A stretch of 13,416 nucleotides of DNA from Actinomycetota bacterium. Its GTDB lineage: Bacteria; Actinomycetota; Rubrobacteria; Rubrobacterales; Rubrobacteraceae. Where the stretch lies: NCBI GenBank assembly GCA_020200675.1, contig JAIVIG010000301.1:1-13416 (forward strand), given 5' to 3'. The position numbers and the translations under genes are program-made. The notes under the pieces were generated by a model that saw only the letters and a program-made list of their open reading frames with translations, was not told the origin of the DNA and did no database searches. Within the stretch, counting starts at the first letter, position 1. Every line of letters begins with the position of its first letter. Positions 1-6,703 of this stretch are shown piece by piece.

Positions 1-1144
1 GGACGGGCTGGGTGGGCTACCGATGGACCCCTTCGGCAGGACCGAGCTGGAGGCCGCGAACACCCCGAACCTCGACGGTCTGGCCGCCCGTAGCGATCTC
101 GGTCTCAGCCGGCCCGTCGCCGCCGGCGTCAGCCCCGGCAGCGGCCCCGGTCATCTGGCCCTCTTCGGCTACGCCCCCCTAGAATACGTCGTCGGCCGCG
201 GCGTACTTAGTGCCCTGGGCGTCGGTTTCGAGCTCGGGGAGAACGATCTGGCCGCCAGGATCAACTTCGCCACCAAGGACGAGTCCGGCAAGATCTCCGA
301 CCGCCGCGCCGGTCGCATCTCCACAAGCGACGCCGCAAAGCTCGTAGACCTCCTCAACGAGAACGTAGAGCTCGACGGCGCCGAAGTTTTCGCCACGCAC
401 GAGAAAGAGCACCGGGCCGTGGTCGTTTTCCGGGCGGAGGGCCTCTCGGACGCCCTGTCGGACTCCGACCCCCAAAGGGTAGGACTCGAACCTCTCCCCG
501 TGGAGCCCACGAGCGACGATCCTAGCGCCAAGCAGAGCGCCGATCTCGCCAACGCCTTTATCGAGGAAGCGAACCGTATCCTCGCGGACCATCATCCGGC
601 GAACACGGTTTTGTTGCGCGGCTTCGGGATGCATCCGGCGCTCCCGAAGTTCGACGAGATCTACGATCTCCACGCGGCGGCGATCGCGGGTTACCCCATG
701 TACAAGGGCCTCGCCCGCCTCGCCGGTATGGAGGTCCTCCAGGAAGGCGAGGGGATAGCCGGCGAGTTCGAGACCCTCAAGGCGAACTGGGCCTCCTACG
801 ACTTCTTCTTCGTCCACGTCAAGGCTCCCGACGCCGCCGGCGAGGACGGCGACTTCGAGCGGAAGTCCGCGGTCGTCGAAGAGGTGGACGCCCTCGTACC
901 GGACCTGCTAGACCTGGGCCCGGACGCCCTCGCTGTAACCGGCGACCACGCGACACCCGCGAAGATGAAGAGCCACTCCTGGCACGGGGTCCCCTTTTTG
1001 CTCTCCTCGGAGTACACTATGCCGACCGCCGAGAGCTTCGGCGAGCGTGCCTGCGCGGGCGGCTCCCTGGGCGTCTTCCCGGCGGAGGAGATCATGGGCC
1101 TTCTCATGGGCCACGCCCTCAAGCTCAACCGCTACGGCGCATAG
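1..1144 (+). CDS. apgM: 2,3-bisphosphoglycerate-independent phosphoglycerate mutase, archaeal type (5' partial)
   Basis: Interconverts 3- and 2-phosphoglycerate in cytoplasmic glycolysis and gluconeogenesis without a bisphosphoglycerate cofactor. The ATG at 23 is not the true start. The frame is open to the window edge, and bases 2-22 encode DGLGGLP, the conserved metal-binding N-terminus of this alkaline-phosphatase-superfamily enzyme; only about 10 residues should be missing. After it come RTELEAANTPNLDGLA, then SPGSGPGHLALFGYAP, which carries the serine nucleophile (about residue 40 counted from the internal Met). Near the C-terminus HVKAPDAAGEDGDFERK and VTGDHATPAKMKSHSWHGVP supply further metal ligands. 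The visible 380 residues agree with a family length near 400. The TAG stop directly abuts the uracil-DNA glycosylase reading frame, so the two genes are probably co-transcribed. The family call is firm; the exact start lies outside the window. Confidence 0.93.
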   Translation, partial: DGLGGLPMDPFGRTELEAANTPNLDGLAARSDLGLSRPVAAGVSPGSGPGHLALFGYAPLEYVVGRGVLSALGVGFELGENDLAARINFATKDESGKISDRRAGRISTSDAAKLVDLLNENVELDGAEVFATHEKEHRAVVVFRAEGLSDALSDSDPQRVGLEPLPVEPTSDDPSAKQSADLANAFIEEANRILADHHPANTVLLRGFGMHPALPKFDEIYDLHAAAIAGYPMYKGLARLAGMEVLQEGEGIAGEFETLKANWASYDFFFVHVKAPDAAGEDGDFERKSAVVEEVDALVPDLLDLGPDALAVTGDHATPAKMKSHSWHGVPFLLSSEYTMPTAESFGERACAGGSLGVFPAEEIMGLLMGHALKLNRYGA

Positions 1145-1854
1145 GACCGATCGAAGAGACGAAGCGAGAGAGGGAGCGTCTCCGCGCACTCGCGCGGCTC
1201 GAGGAGGAGATAACCTCCTGCCGGCTCTGCCCACGCCTCGTCGAGTGGCGCGAGAAGGTCGCCCGCGAGAAAAAGGCGGCCCACGCCGGGGAGGAGTACT
1301 GGGGTCGCCCGGTCCCGGGATTCGGGGATCCGGAGGCCCGCGTGGTCGTCCTCGGCCTGGCTCCGGCCGCACACGGAGCGAACCGCACCGGCCGCTACTT
1401 CACCGGCGACCGCTCCGGCGATTTCCTCTTCGGCGCGCTCCACCGCACCGGCTTCGCGAACATGCCCATCTCCCGAAGAGCGGACGACGGGCTTCGCCTC
1501 TCGGGGCTCTGGATCTCCGCCGCCGTCCGCTGCGCCCCGCCAAAGAACAGGCCGACCCCCGCCGAACGCGACGCCTGCCTCCCCTACGCCGCCCGCGAGC
1601 TCGAGTTGCTCTCCGACGCGCGGGTTCTCGTCTGCCTCGGCGCCTTCGCCTGGGACGCCGCCCTGCGCCTCCATGCGGTCCGGCCGAAGCCCAGGTTCGC
1701 CCACGGCGCCGAGCACGAGATGAACCCCGGTCCGACCCTACTGGGCTGCTACCACCCCTCACAGCAGAACACCTTCACCGGCGTCCTCACCGAACCCATG
1801 CTCGACGCGGTGCTCTTGCGGGCGCGCGAGCTGGCAGAGAGCGAAAACAGGTAG
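1141..1854 (+). CDS. udgB: Type 5 (UdgB-like) uracil-DNA glycosylase; start codon not identifiable
   Basis: Removes uracil and related deaminated bases from DNA in base-excision repair. Family features are clear: CRLCPRLVEWRE with cysteine codons at 1219 and 1228, then WGRPVPGFGDP, then GLAPAAHGANRTGRYFTG (motif 1). Next is RCAPPKNRPTPAERDAC, a C-x14-C pair that with the first two Cys should bind a [4Fe-4S] cluster, and finally HPSQQNTFTG (motif 2). The GLAPA form of motif 1 points to type 5 rather than type 4. The frame has no ATG, GTG or TTG between an in-frame stop near 520 and the GTG at 1342. Starting at 1342 would delete both N-terminal cluster cysteines. Conserved sequence begins by about 1204, so the real start is probably non-canonical (ATA at 1141 overlapping the apgM stop, or ATC at 1150), or an indel has hidden it. 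Family call firm, start unsure. Confidence 0.85.
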   Translation: MGPIEETKRERERLRALARLEEEITSCRLCPRLVEWREKVAREKKAAHAGEEYWGRPVPGFGDPEARVVVLGLAPAAHGANRTGRYFTGDRSGDFLFGALHRTGFANMPISRRADDGLRLSGLWISAAVRCAPPKNRPTPAERDACLPYAARELELLSDARVLVCLGAFAWDAALRLHAVRPKPRFAHGAEHEMNPGPTLLGCYHPSQQNTFTGVLTEPMLDAVLLRARELAESENR

Positions 1855-1914
1855 CGTGAAACCGGCCAACGCAGGCACCGGCCGAGAGGGACCATAACCC
1901 CTCAGGACCTTAGA

Positions 1915-1950
1915 GCGTTTTGCAGAAAGGTACAACCTTTCTGCAAAAGC
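1915..1950. repeat. Long palindrome 1 (REP-like hairpin)
   Basis: TTTTGCAGAAAGGT (1918-1931) pairs perfectly with ACCTTTCTGCAAAA (1935-1948) around a 3-base ACA loop. An outer GC/GC pair follows if G1917 is bulged. No U-tract follows on either strand, so it is not a classic intrinsic terminator, although it lies 60 bases after the uracil-DNA glycosylase stop. It is visibly related to the palindrome at 2007-2042: both arms follow the pattern GCG-n-TTTGC-n-GAA-n-GGT, with differences compensated on the other arm. This resembles a REP-type genomic repeat. Confidence 0.8.
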
Positions 1951-1953
1951 CAT

Positions 1954-2003
1954 CAGTTATCAGCAGAAACAAAAAAGCTGACTGCTGATAGCTGACTGCT
2001 GAC
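1954..2003. repeat. Tandem 14-base repeat forming a stem-loop
   Basis: Two tandem units, AGCTGACTGCTGAT (1976-1989) and AGCTGACTGCTGAC (1990-2003), differ only in the last base. Upstream CAGTTATCAGCAG (1954-1966) pairs with CTGCTGATAGCTG (1982-1994) at 12 of 13 positions, and the thirteenth can be a G-U pair in RNA. The loop is A-rich. The block sits between two related palindromes, so the whole stretch reads as one composite repeat element. I recall similar GCTGACTGCTGATAG strings as dispersed repeats in several bacterial genomes, but cannot check that here. Confidence 0.75.
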
Positions 2004-2006
2004 GGC

Positions 2007-2042
2007 GCGATTTGCGGAAGGGTTGACCCTTCCGCAAATCGC
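2007..2042. repeat. Perfect 17-bp-arm palindrome beside the coiled-coil gene stop
   Basis: GCGATTTGCGGAAGGGT (2007-2023) is the exact reverse complement of 2026-2042, leaving a 2-base TG centre (4-base TTGA loop when folded). It begins one base after the stop codon of the minus-strand gene ending at 2044. It could therefore block exonucleases or slow RNA polymerase at that gene's 3' end, but no U-tract follows on the minus strand. It is related in sequence to the palindrome at 1915-1950. Confidence 0.85.
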
Positions 2043-2043
2043 T

Positions 2044-3096
2044 TTAGACGGCTCCGCTTCTTCTCTCTAGCTCCGCGTGCCTTCGAGCGACGCCGGCGCG
2101 TTGAGAGATGCGTTTGTCGGACGCCAGCTCGGGGTTGTGCTCCTCCAGGATGTCCAACCTCGAGGTCGTCCTCGCTACGCCGTCCTTGGCCCGACGCAGC
2201 TTCTCCCGCCACTCGCGCTCCTCGACAGAACCAGGTGGCACCTCGCCGTTCTCACGCGCCCGATAGAGCCCCTCGGCCAGCTCGACGTAGCCCTGGTAAT
2301 TCTCCAGGTACCTGTCGTAGTACTTGCGGAACATCTCGACCCGGACGTCGCTTCGGGGCTGCCTCGCCGGTGCTTTACCTCGATCGGCTACGTCGTCGGG
2401 ATGCGGCATCCGCACCCCGAGACGCGGCCTCTTACTCTCTGGCGGAGCCTCTGCGGGCGCCGCCGCTTGCGTCGTCTCCGTGAAGCTCTTCGGTCGCGGC
2501 GTCGTCCCGGCGGAGCTCGCCGGTCGCGGCGTCTTGCCGGTCTCCGGTACTCTCTGGACCGGCTTCTCCTTCGAAGGCTCAGGACTCTCCGGTCTGGCCA
2601 CCGGAACGGGGGGCGGGTCCTCCCGTTGGGGCTCTTGGGCTTGCTGCGTCTCCCGGAGCTCCTGGAGTTCCCGCTTCAGACGGTCGATCTTCCGCTCGGC
2701 CTCCTGGCGCTCCCGCTCTCGTGCTCGCTCCTCACGCTCCAGTCGAGCCTGCTGTTGCTGGTACTCCAGACGTCTTGCGCGCTCCCGCTCGAACTTCTCC
2801 GCCAGTCGCCCGTGCTCCTGTTGCAGTTGCTCGAACTCCCGGTTCAGCCGCCCGACGTTTTGTTGAAGCTCCAGGCGCTGCTCTTGCTCCCGCTTCGACT
2901 CTTCCTTCAAGGCTCGATGTTCTTCGCGCAGGAAACCCAGAATGCCGGCCTGCTCCTCGCGAAGGTATTCCAAGCGCTCCTCGGCCACCTCCACGTACCT
3001 CCGCGCGTTCTTCAAGGTGAGAGCAGCGGCGGTGAGGGTCGCGGCGCCGAACGAGAGAAGAGAGCCGGCGCCGAGGAAACGCCACGCCTTACCCAT
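2044..3096 (-). CDS. Membrane-anchored coiled-coil protein of unknown function
   Basis: Not recognised as a named family. The ATG at 3096 is chosen because GGGAGG lies 8 bases upstream; the longer form from 3174 would begin inside the promoter and is rich in Cys and Arg. The 350-residue product starts MGKAWRFLGAGSLLSFGAA, followed by more hydrophobic residues (one N-terminal TM helix or uncleaved signal anchor, about residues 5-29). A long Glu/Arg/Gln-rich coiled coil follows (about 33-165), with frequent charged heptads such as RLEREERARERERQEAE. After that comes a Pro-rich, low-complexity linker (about 165-245), then a helical basic/acidic C-terminal segment containing FRKYYDRYLENYQGYVELAE. 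This layout suits a membrane-tethered structural or spacer protein. It lies with a second coiled-coil gene in an apparent accessory cassette between udgB and the broken ddl. No enzymatic motif is visible. Confidence 0.75.
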   Translation of the reverse strand: MGKAWRFLGAGSLLSFGAATLTAAALTLKNARRYVEVAEERLEYLREEQAGILGFLREEHRALKEESKREQEQRLELQQNVGRLNREFEQLQQEHGRLAEKFERERARRLEYQQQQARLEREERARERERQEAERKIDRLKRELQELRETQQAQEPQREDPPPVPVARPESPEPSKEKPVQRVPETGKTPRPASSAGTTPRPKSFTETTQAAAPAEAPPESKRPRLGVRMPHPDDVADRGKAPARQPRSDVRVEMFRKYYDRYLENYQGYVELAEGLYRARENGEVPPGSVEEREWREKLRRAKDGVARTTSRLDILEEHNPELASDKRISQRAGVARRHAELERRSGAV

Positions 3097-3144
3097 GTAC
3101 CGTGCCTCCCTCAAACAACTTGTAGGACGCCGTGTTCTGCGGCA

Positions 3145-3174
3145 CTTATAGCAGCGAGCGTTGTCGTATAGCAA
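3145..3174 (-). promoter_or_regulatory. Predicted promoter of the membrane coiled-coil gene
   Basis: On the minus strand TTGCTA (3169-3174) and TATAAG (3145-3150) are separated by 18 bases. This gives good -35 and -10 boxes about 50 bases ahead of the ATG at 3096. The -35 box is the end of the module shared with the neighbouring gene's upstream region. Confidence 0.5.
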
Positions 3175-3214
3175 GGAGGCCCTTGCGCCAAGAATATTCT
3201 CTACCGCAAGATGT
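3167..3214 (-). promoter_or_regulatory. Shared upstream module, copy 1 (putative operator)
   Basis: On the minus strand this contains ACATCTTGCG (3214-3205) and CTTGCTATA (3175-3167), both repeated in copy 2 at 3822-3856. Between them is a nested dyad: CTTGCG and CGCAAG arms (3182-3187 and 3205-3210) surround the perfect palindrome AGAATATTCT (3191-3200). It overlaps or directly precedes the predicted -35 box, a place typical of a regulator site. Confidence 0.5.
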
Positions 3215-3320
3215 CGAGTGTTCTTTCTCCAGGAACCTCAACCACCGGTGTTCGGGCGAACTTTTGCGCGAAGCTTCGGTCCGGTGAAGTCAGGAGAGAG
3301 GCATGGGCGGCACGACACCC

Positions 3321-3770
3321 TTACTCCGCGCTCTGGTGATGCCCCCGAGCGTCGAGCGTCGCCCTCCAGAGATCCAGCTCGCCCCGGTATCCCGCTACCC
3401 GCGAACCTCCGGGAGCCACCAACACCCAGGCGTCGGAGGCGACCGCTACCAACCTGTAACCTTCGGGCAACTTGGGTCTCTCCGGCTTCTCCCGCCCCTG
3501 CCGACCGTCCGGGGCCGAGCCACCAACGCGTGTCGTCCCTCTGGGAGTAACCTTTCGAGGGCCGCCCGTGGCTTCCGACACCCGCGCCGATAGCTCGCCG
3601 ATGCTCTCGGTTACGCGCGACAGCATGGCATTCTTGCTTCTTAGCTCGTCGCGCAGTAACGCTACCTGCGCTTTCAATTCGGCGATTGTCTCGTCTTTCG
3701 CTTCGAGAAGGGCGTCGCGGTCTTCTTTGCGGGGCCTCCCATCTCTTCGAACCCCCAACACAGGCGCCAT
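3321..3770 (-). CDS. Small coiled-coil protein of unknown function
   Basis: The ATG at 3770 is preferred because GAGGAA lies 4 bases upstream; the in-frame start at 3851 would add 27 residues encoded by the promoter region. The 149-residue soluble product begins MAPVLGVRRDGRPRKEDRDA. A coiled-coil helix follows (about residues 20-68, e.g. ETIAELKAQVALLRDELRSK), then a basic Gly/Arg/Pro-rich linker (about 70-100). The compact C-terminal module starts at LPEGYRLVAVASDAWVLVAP and continues GGSRVAGYRGELDLWRATLD. The helix recalls the C-terminal coiled coils of small HTH/excisionase-like proteins common in Rubrobacter, but no helix-turn-helix is present here. GRPRK is a possible DNA-contacting basic patch, which is inference only. 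It shares its upstream module with the next coiled-coil gene, suggesting co-regulation. Confidence 0.65.
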   Translation of the reverse strand: MAPVLGVRRDGRPRKEDRDALLEAKDETIAELKAQVALLRDELRSKNAMLSRVTESIGELSARVSEATGGPRKVTPRGTTRVGGSAPDGRQGREKPERPKLPEGYRLVAVASDAWVLVAPGGSRVAGYRGELDLWRATLDARGHHQSAE

Positions 3771-3821
3771 GTTTTCCTCGTTGCGCTGTAGCATCTTCGG
3801 CAGCGTAAAGCATTTCTGGCA

Positions 3822-3856
3822 TATAGCAAGAAAGAATTTCTTATTGCGCAAGATGT
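3822..3856 (-). promoter_or_regulatory. Shared upstream module, copy 2 (putative operator)
   Basis: On the minus strand ACATCTTGCG (3856-3847), the near-palindrome AAGAAATTCTT (3842-3832) and CTTGCTATA (3830-3822) match copy 1 in order, with 13 fewer bases between the outer blocks. TTGCGCAA (3844-3851) forms its own short palindrome. A weak promoter may follow: TTGCTA (3824-3829), 16 bases, then TACGCT (3802-3807). The module lies upstream of the small coiled-coil gene starting at 3770. Confidence 0.45.
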
Positions 3857-3892
3857 TGCGGGGATCTGATTGAAGTCCACTATCTAGGCCCG

Positions 3893-4724
3893 TTGTCGGC
3901 CCGCGCCGTCGTGGAGACCCTGCGCGGGAGCGGGCGCTACGAGGTTCTCCCCGTCGGCATAACCCGGGAGGGGCGCTGGGTCTCTTCCGGCGATCCCATG
4001 CGAGAGCTCGAATCCCGCGCTTGGAAGCTCGCGGGTTCCTCCCCTGCGAGCTCCTCGAAGAGCGTCGCGGAGCAGCTCGCGGTGCCGGTCTCCGAGAAGC
4101 TGCCCGTGGACCTGGACGCCGCGGACGTGGTCTTCCCCGTCCTGCACGGTCCCTTCGGCGAGGACGGCACCATCCAGGGCCTGCTCGAGGTCGCCGGCGT
4201 CCCCTACGTCGGCTCGGGCGTGCTTGCCAGCGCCGCCGGCATGGACAAGGTGACGATGAAGAAGATCTTCGCCTTCCACGGCCTCCCGCAGGTCGAGTGG
4301 CTCGGCCTGACCCGCAAAGAATGGGAGGGTGACCGCGGAAGCCGAATCCACGAGATAGAGACCTCCCTGGGATACCCCTGCTTCGTAAAGCCCTCCAACC
4401 TCGGCTCCAGCGTCGGCATCAACAAAGCGACCGACGCCCGGGAGCTCGAGAGCGCCCTCGACGCCGCCGCCGCTCTCGACCGTCGTCTCATCGTCGAAGC
4501 GGGGGTGGACGCCCGCGAGATAGAAGTCTCCGTGCTCGGCAACGAGGAGGCGGACGTCTCGGTTCCGGGTGAGATCTTCGTCCCCGAGCACGAGTTCTAC
4601 GATTACGAGGCCAAGTACACGGACCAGCGTCTACCCCAAGCTCTGGGACGCCAGCGACCTCCCCTACGAACAGCTCCTCGACCGCCTCATACAACTGGCG
4701 CTAGAGCGTCACGGAGCCTCCTAG
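3893..4724 (+). pseudogene. ddl: D-alanine--D-alanine ligase, 5'-truncated with internal deletion and frameshift
   Basis: An intact family member would join two D-Ala for peptidoglycan synthesis. Recognisable segments are SARAVVETLRGSGRYEVLPV, LHGPFGEDGTIQGLLE, GVPYVGSGVLASAAGMDKV, CFVKPSNLGSSVGI and EFYDYEAKYTD. The expected N-terminus (the GG-x-S-x-E-x-EVSL nucleotide-loop region, about 20-25 residues) is absent: sequence upstream of 3893 is unrelated, and TTG at 3893 has no ribosome binding site. At about 4619-4625 the frame jumps straight from YTD to a segment in another frame, TSVYPKLWDASDLPYEQLLD, ending at the TAG at 4722-4724. That junction skips about 70 residues of the family, including the catalytic ARVDFF and E-x-N metal ligands. 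The gene cannot make an active ligase, so the cell needs another copy. The mscS ATG follows immediately after the relic's stop. Confidence 0.85.
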
Positions 4725-5723
4725 ATGACCTTCGTGCCGGCCCTGGCCGCGATCCTCCTTCAGGATGAGACCACCAGCGTCGTAGAAGACATCGGGAATG
4801 CCGCCCAGGAGATCCCTCAGGGGACCGGGGACATCCTGCAGACGACCGTCAGTGAGTTCTTCGCAGGCATCTTGGGGTACCTGATCAGCCCGATCTTTAT
4901 CACCAACGTGTTGGCGACAATCTTCGTGGTCTTCTTGGCGATCGCCTTCTACCGCATCGCGGTCCGCTTTACCCCTCGCATCCTGCGGTGGAGCAGGCCC
5001 GAAGACGAGGAGGGCCTGGACGCTACCACCCTCGCCCGCATAAAGCGCCGGGACACCGCCGCGACGCTCGTCCGCCAGACCTTACGGTACGTAGTCTTCT
5101 CCCTCGTCGTGCTCTTCGTCTTCAGCATCTTCCTCCGGAACGCGTTTCCGGCCATCGGAGGCGCCACCGTCTTGGCGGCCATCGTGGGCTTCGGGGCGCA
5201 GAGCTTCGTGCGCGACATAATCGCCGGGTTCTTCATACTCTTCGAGAACCAGTACAACGTTGGAGACTTCATACTGGTCGAACCGACCAAGGCTTCGGGA
5301 ATGGTCGAGGAGTTCGGGCTGAGGACCACCACCATCAGAGCTCTCTCCGGCGAGATCATCTACATCCCCAACGGCTCACTCACCGGCGTGACGAACTATG
5401 TCTCCGGCCAGCAACGCTTCACCATCGAGGTGCAGCTGAAGGACGAAGAGTCCGAAAAGCGCGTCCTCGAAGAAATAAAGGAAGGACACGAACTCTACCT
5501 GGTGCCGCCACGCCTCCTGGAGCGCGACGAGACCCCCGAAGGCGGCCCGCGCCTCAGGCTCCTGGCGGTGGTTCTCCCCTCGACCGCCTGGCTCGTCGAG
5601 GAGAACCTGGTCGAGCGCATAAAGGCCGCCGCCGGCGAAGACTGCCTGGCCGCGGACCCGCTAGTCTACAAGGTGGATAGCCGCAACATCCGGCGGTTGC
5701 GGGAGTTCCTTCCAAAGGAATGA
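4725..5723 (+). CDS. MscS-family mechanosensitive ion channel
   Basis: Forms a membrane channel that opens under membrane tension and releases solutes on hypo-osmotic shock. The 332-residue protein has TM helices at about residues 44-80 and 108-133. The pore-lining TM3 lies at about 140-175 and contains GATVLAAIVGFGAQSFVRD, the Gly/Ala pattern diagnostic of MscS. The cytoplasmic beta domain follows (GMVEEFGLRTTTIRALSGE, then IYIPNG) and an alpha/beta C-terminal domain ends the protein. The N-terminal 40 residues (DETTSVVEDIGNAAQEIPQ) are polar and probably outside. The ATG at 4725 has GGAG 8 bases upstream and directly follows the ddl relic's stop, so mscS may have been coupled to ddl and now depends on whatever transcription crosses the relic. 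Small-channel (YggB) class; the subtype is not assigned. Confidence 0.9.
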   Translation: MTFVPALAAILLQDETTSVVEDIGNAAQEIPQGTGDILQTTVSEFFAGILGYLISPIFITNVLATIFVVFLAIAFYRIAVRFTPRILRWSRPEDEEGLDATTLARIKRRDTAATLVRQTLRYVVFSLVVLFVFSIFLRNAFPAIGGATVLAAIVGFGAQSFVRDIIAGFFILFENQYNVGDFILVEPTKASGMVEEFGLRTTTIRALSGEIIYIPNGSLTGVTNYVSGQQRFTIEVQLKDEESEKRVLEEIKEGHELYLVPPRLLERDETPEGGPRLRLLAVVLPSTAWLVEENLVERIKAAAGEDCLAADPLVYKVDSRNIRRLREFLPKE

Positions 5724-5734
5724 ACGGTGTTTCA

Positions 5735-5773
5735 GCTCGTCAGCAAACCTTCCGGGTTGCTACGCTGATGAGC
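5735..5773. terminator. Imperfect hairpin between convergent genes
   Basis: GCTCGTCAGC (5735-5744) pairs with GCTGATGAGC (5764-5773) with one G-U, and inner bases partly pair around a TTCC loop. It starts 11 bases after the mscS stop. No U-tract follows on the plus strand, so intrinsic termination is uncertain. The remaining bases to 5878 show nothing clear. Confidence 0.35.
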
Positions 5774-5878
5774 GAAAGCAATTCTCAAAATTGGGGAGAA
5801 AGCTACGGTCACTGAACCGGGTGACGCGACTGCCGTCGAGCACAACGCACGGTAGGCCGGAGCTGACCAGTTGGAACT

Positions 5879-6517
5879 CTACTGACCCGGAGGATCCGTA
5901 GGCTTCCGACCCAGGTGCCCGTTCGTCTCGGCTATCTCGCGGATGGCCTTGTCGCGCTCCAGGCGCTCGACGGCTTCGGTGAGCAGCTCCTTGACCTTCC
6001 CGAGGCGCTCCTTCTCGGTCGGGAGCTCCAGGATCTCCTGCCGCGTCTCCAGGTCGAACTCGATGCGTCCGGCGATGGCGAACGAGAGGTTGCGGTAGGG
6101 CGGCTCTATCTCTATGCCCACCGACCCCTCCGTAGCCGCCTCGATCACCCGCTCCAGGAGCGCTATGCACTCCTCGGCCAGGGCTGTTGCGTCCTCTCCA
6201 GAGCTGTCTTCGAGGTACTCGACCTCACCCACGTAGTACGGCTTGCCGGTGAGGACGTTGTTCAACTCGAAGCGCTGAGACCCTTCGACCAGGATCACCA
6301 TCCTCCCGTCTTCGTAGCGCTGCACGAGCTCGACGATCTTCGCCGTGCATCCTACCCGCCGCGTCCCGGACTCGTCGGCCAGCACCATGCCAAACTCCGT
6401 CTCCGACTCCAGGCACTCGTCCACCATCTGCTTGTAGCGCTCCTCGAAGATGTGCAGCGGCAGGGGAGTGCCCGGCATCAGCACCACGTTTAGCGGGAAA
6501 AGCGGTATCTCCGACAA
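5879..6517 (-). CDS. LON substrate-binding (N-terminal) domain protein
   Basis: A 212-residue stand-alone version of the N-terminal domain of Lon protease, with no AAA+ or protease domain. Its start, IPLFPLNVVLMPGTPLPLHI followed by FEERYKQMV, is the family hallmark, and GCTAKIVELVQRYEDGRM fits the domain's beta core. The C-terminal half (about residues 110-200) is helical and charged. Proteins of this kind are thought to bind substrates or unfolded proteins, but their cellular job is not established. The start is TTG at 6517, supported by AAGGAG 7 bases upstream. Transcription converges with mscS. The TTG-proximal upstream region has only a weak -10-like TAGAAT on the minus strand. Confidence 0.88.
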   Translation of the reverse strand: MSEIPLFPLNVVLMPGTPLPLHIFEERYKQMVDECLESETEFGMVLADESGTRRVGCTAKIVELVQRYEDGRMVILVEGSQRFELNNVLTGKPYYVGEVEYLEDSSGEDATALAEECIALLERVIEAATEGSVGIEIEPPYRNLSFAIAGRIEFDLETRQEILELPTEKERLGKVKELLTEAVERLERDKAIREIAETNGHLGRKPTDPPGQ

Positions 6518-6652
6518 GCTCGCGCTCCTTCTGGTCTCTCGAAACCAATTCTATCTTACCCTGCGGTCCTCCTCACCATCGCAGGCGGAACGGCGGAGAA
6601 CCACGACGAACGCCCTCGACGATAGCCAGGACCGCCGTGGTTCGAGGGACAG

Positions 6653-6678
6653 AAAAAGGGGCGCCCGAAGGCACCCCT
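6653..6678 (-). terminator. Intrinsic terminator of the respiratory operon
   Basis: Read on the minus strand, GGGGTGCC, a TTCG tetraloop and GGCGCCCC form an 8-pair stem (6677-6658, one G-U), followed at once by TTTTT (6657-6653). This is a textbook rho-independent terminator 26 bases after the last gene of the operon. Confidence 0.9.
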
Positions 6679-6703
6679 CTCGAAGCTCTGATCGAACTGG
6701 TGG

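Noticed and set aside
1047..1859. 270-codon plus-strand frame over udgB
   Set aside because: The product is almost wholly Arg, Pro and Gly, an artefact of high GC, and the other frame encodes a clear uracil-DNA glycosylase.
1976..2003. Tandem repeats as a CRISPR array
   Set aside because: Only two adjacent 14-base units with no spacers and no cas genes nearby.
1918..2042. Palindromes as intrinsic terminators
   Set aside because: Neither is followed by a U-tract on either strand; REP-like repeats fit better.
2077..3171. 364-codon plus-strand frame opposite the coiled-coil gene
   Set aside because: Leu/Arg-rich antisense shadow of Glu/Gln-rich coiled-coil codons. The minus-strand gene has a good ribosome binding site and promoter.
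3771..3851. N-terminal extension of the small coiled-coil protein from 3851
   Set aside because: This region holds the shared upstream module, and the ATG at 3770 has its own ribosome binding site.
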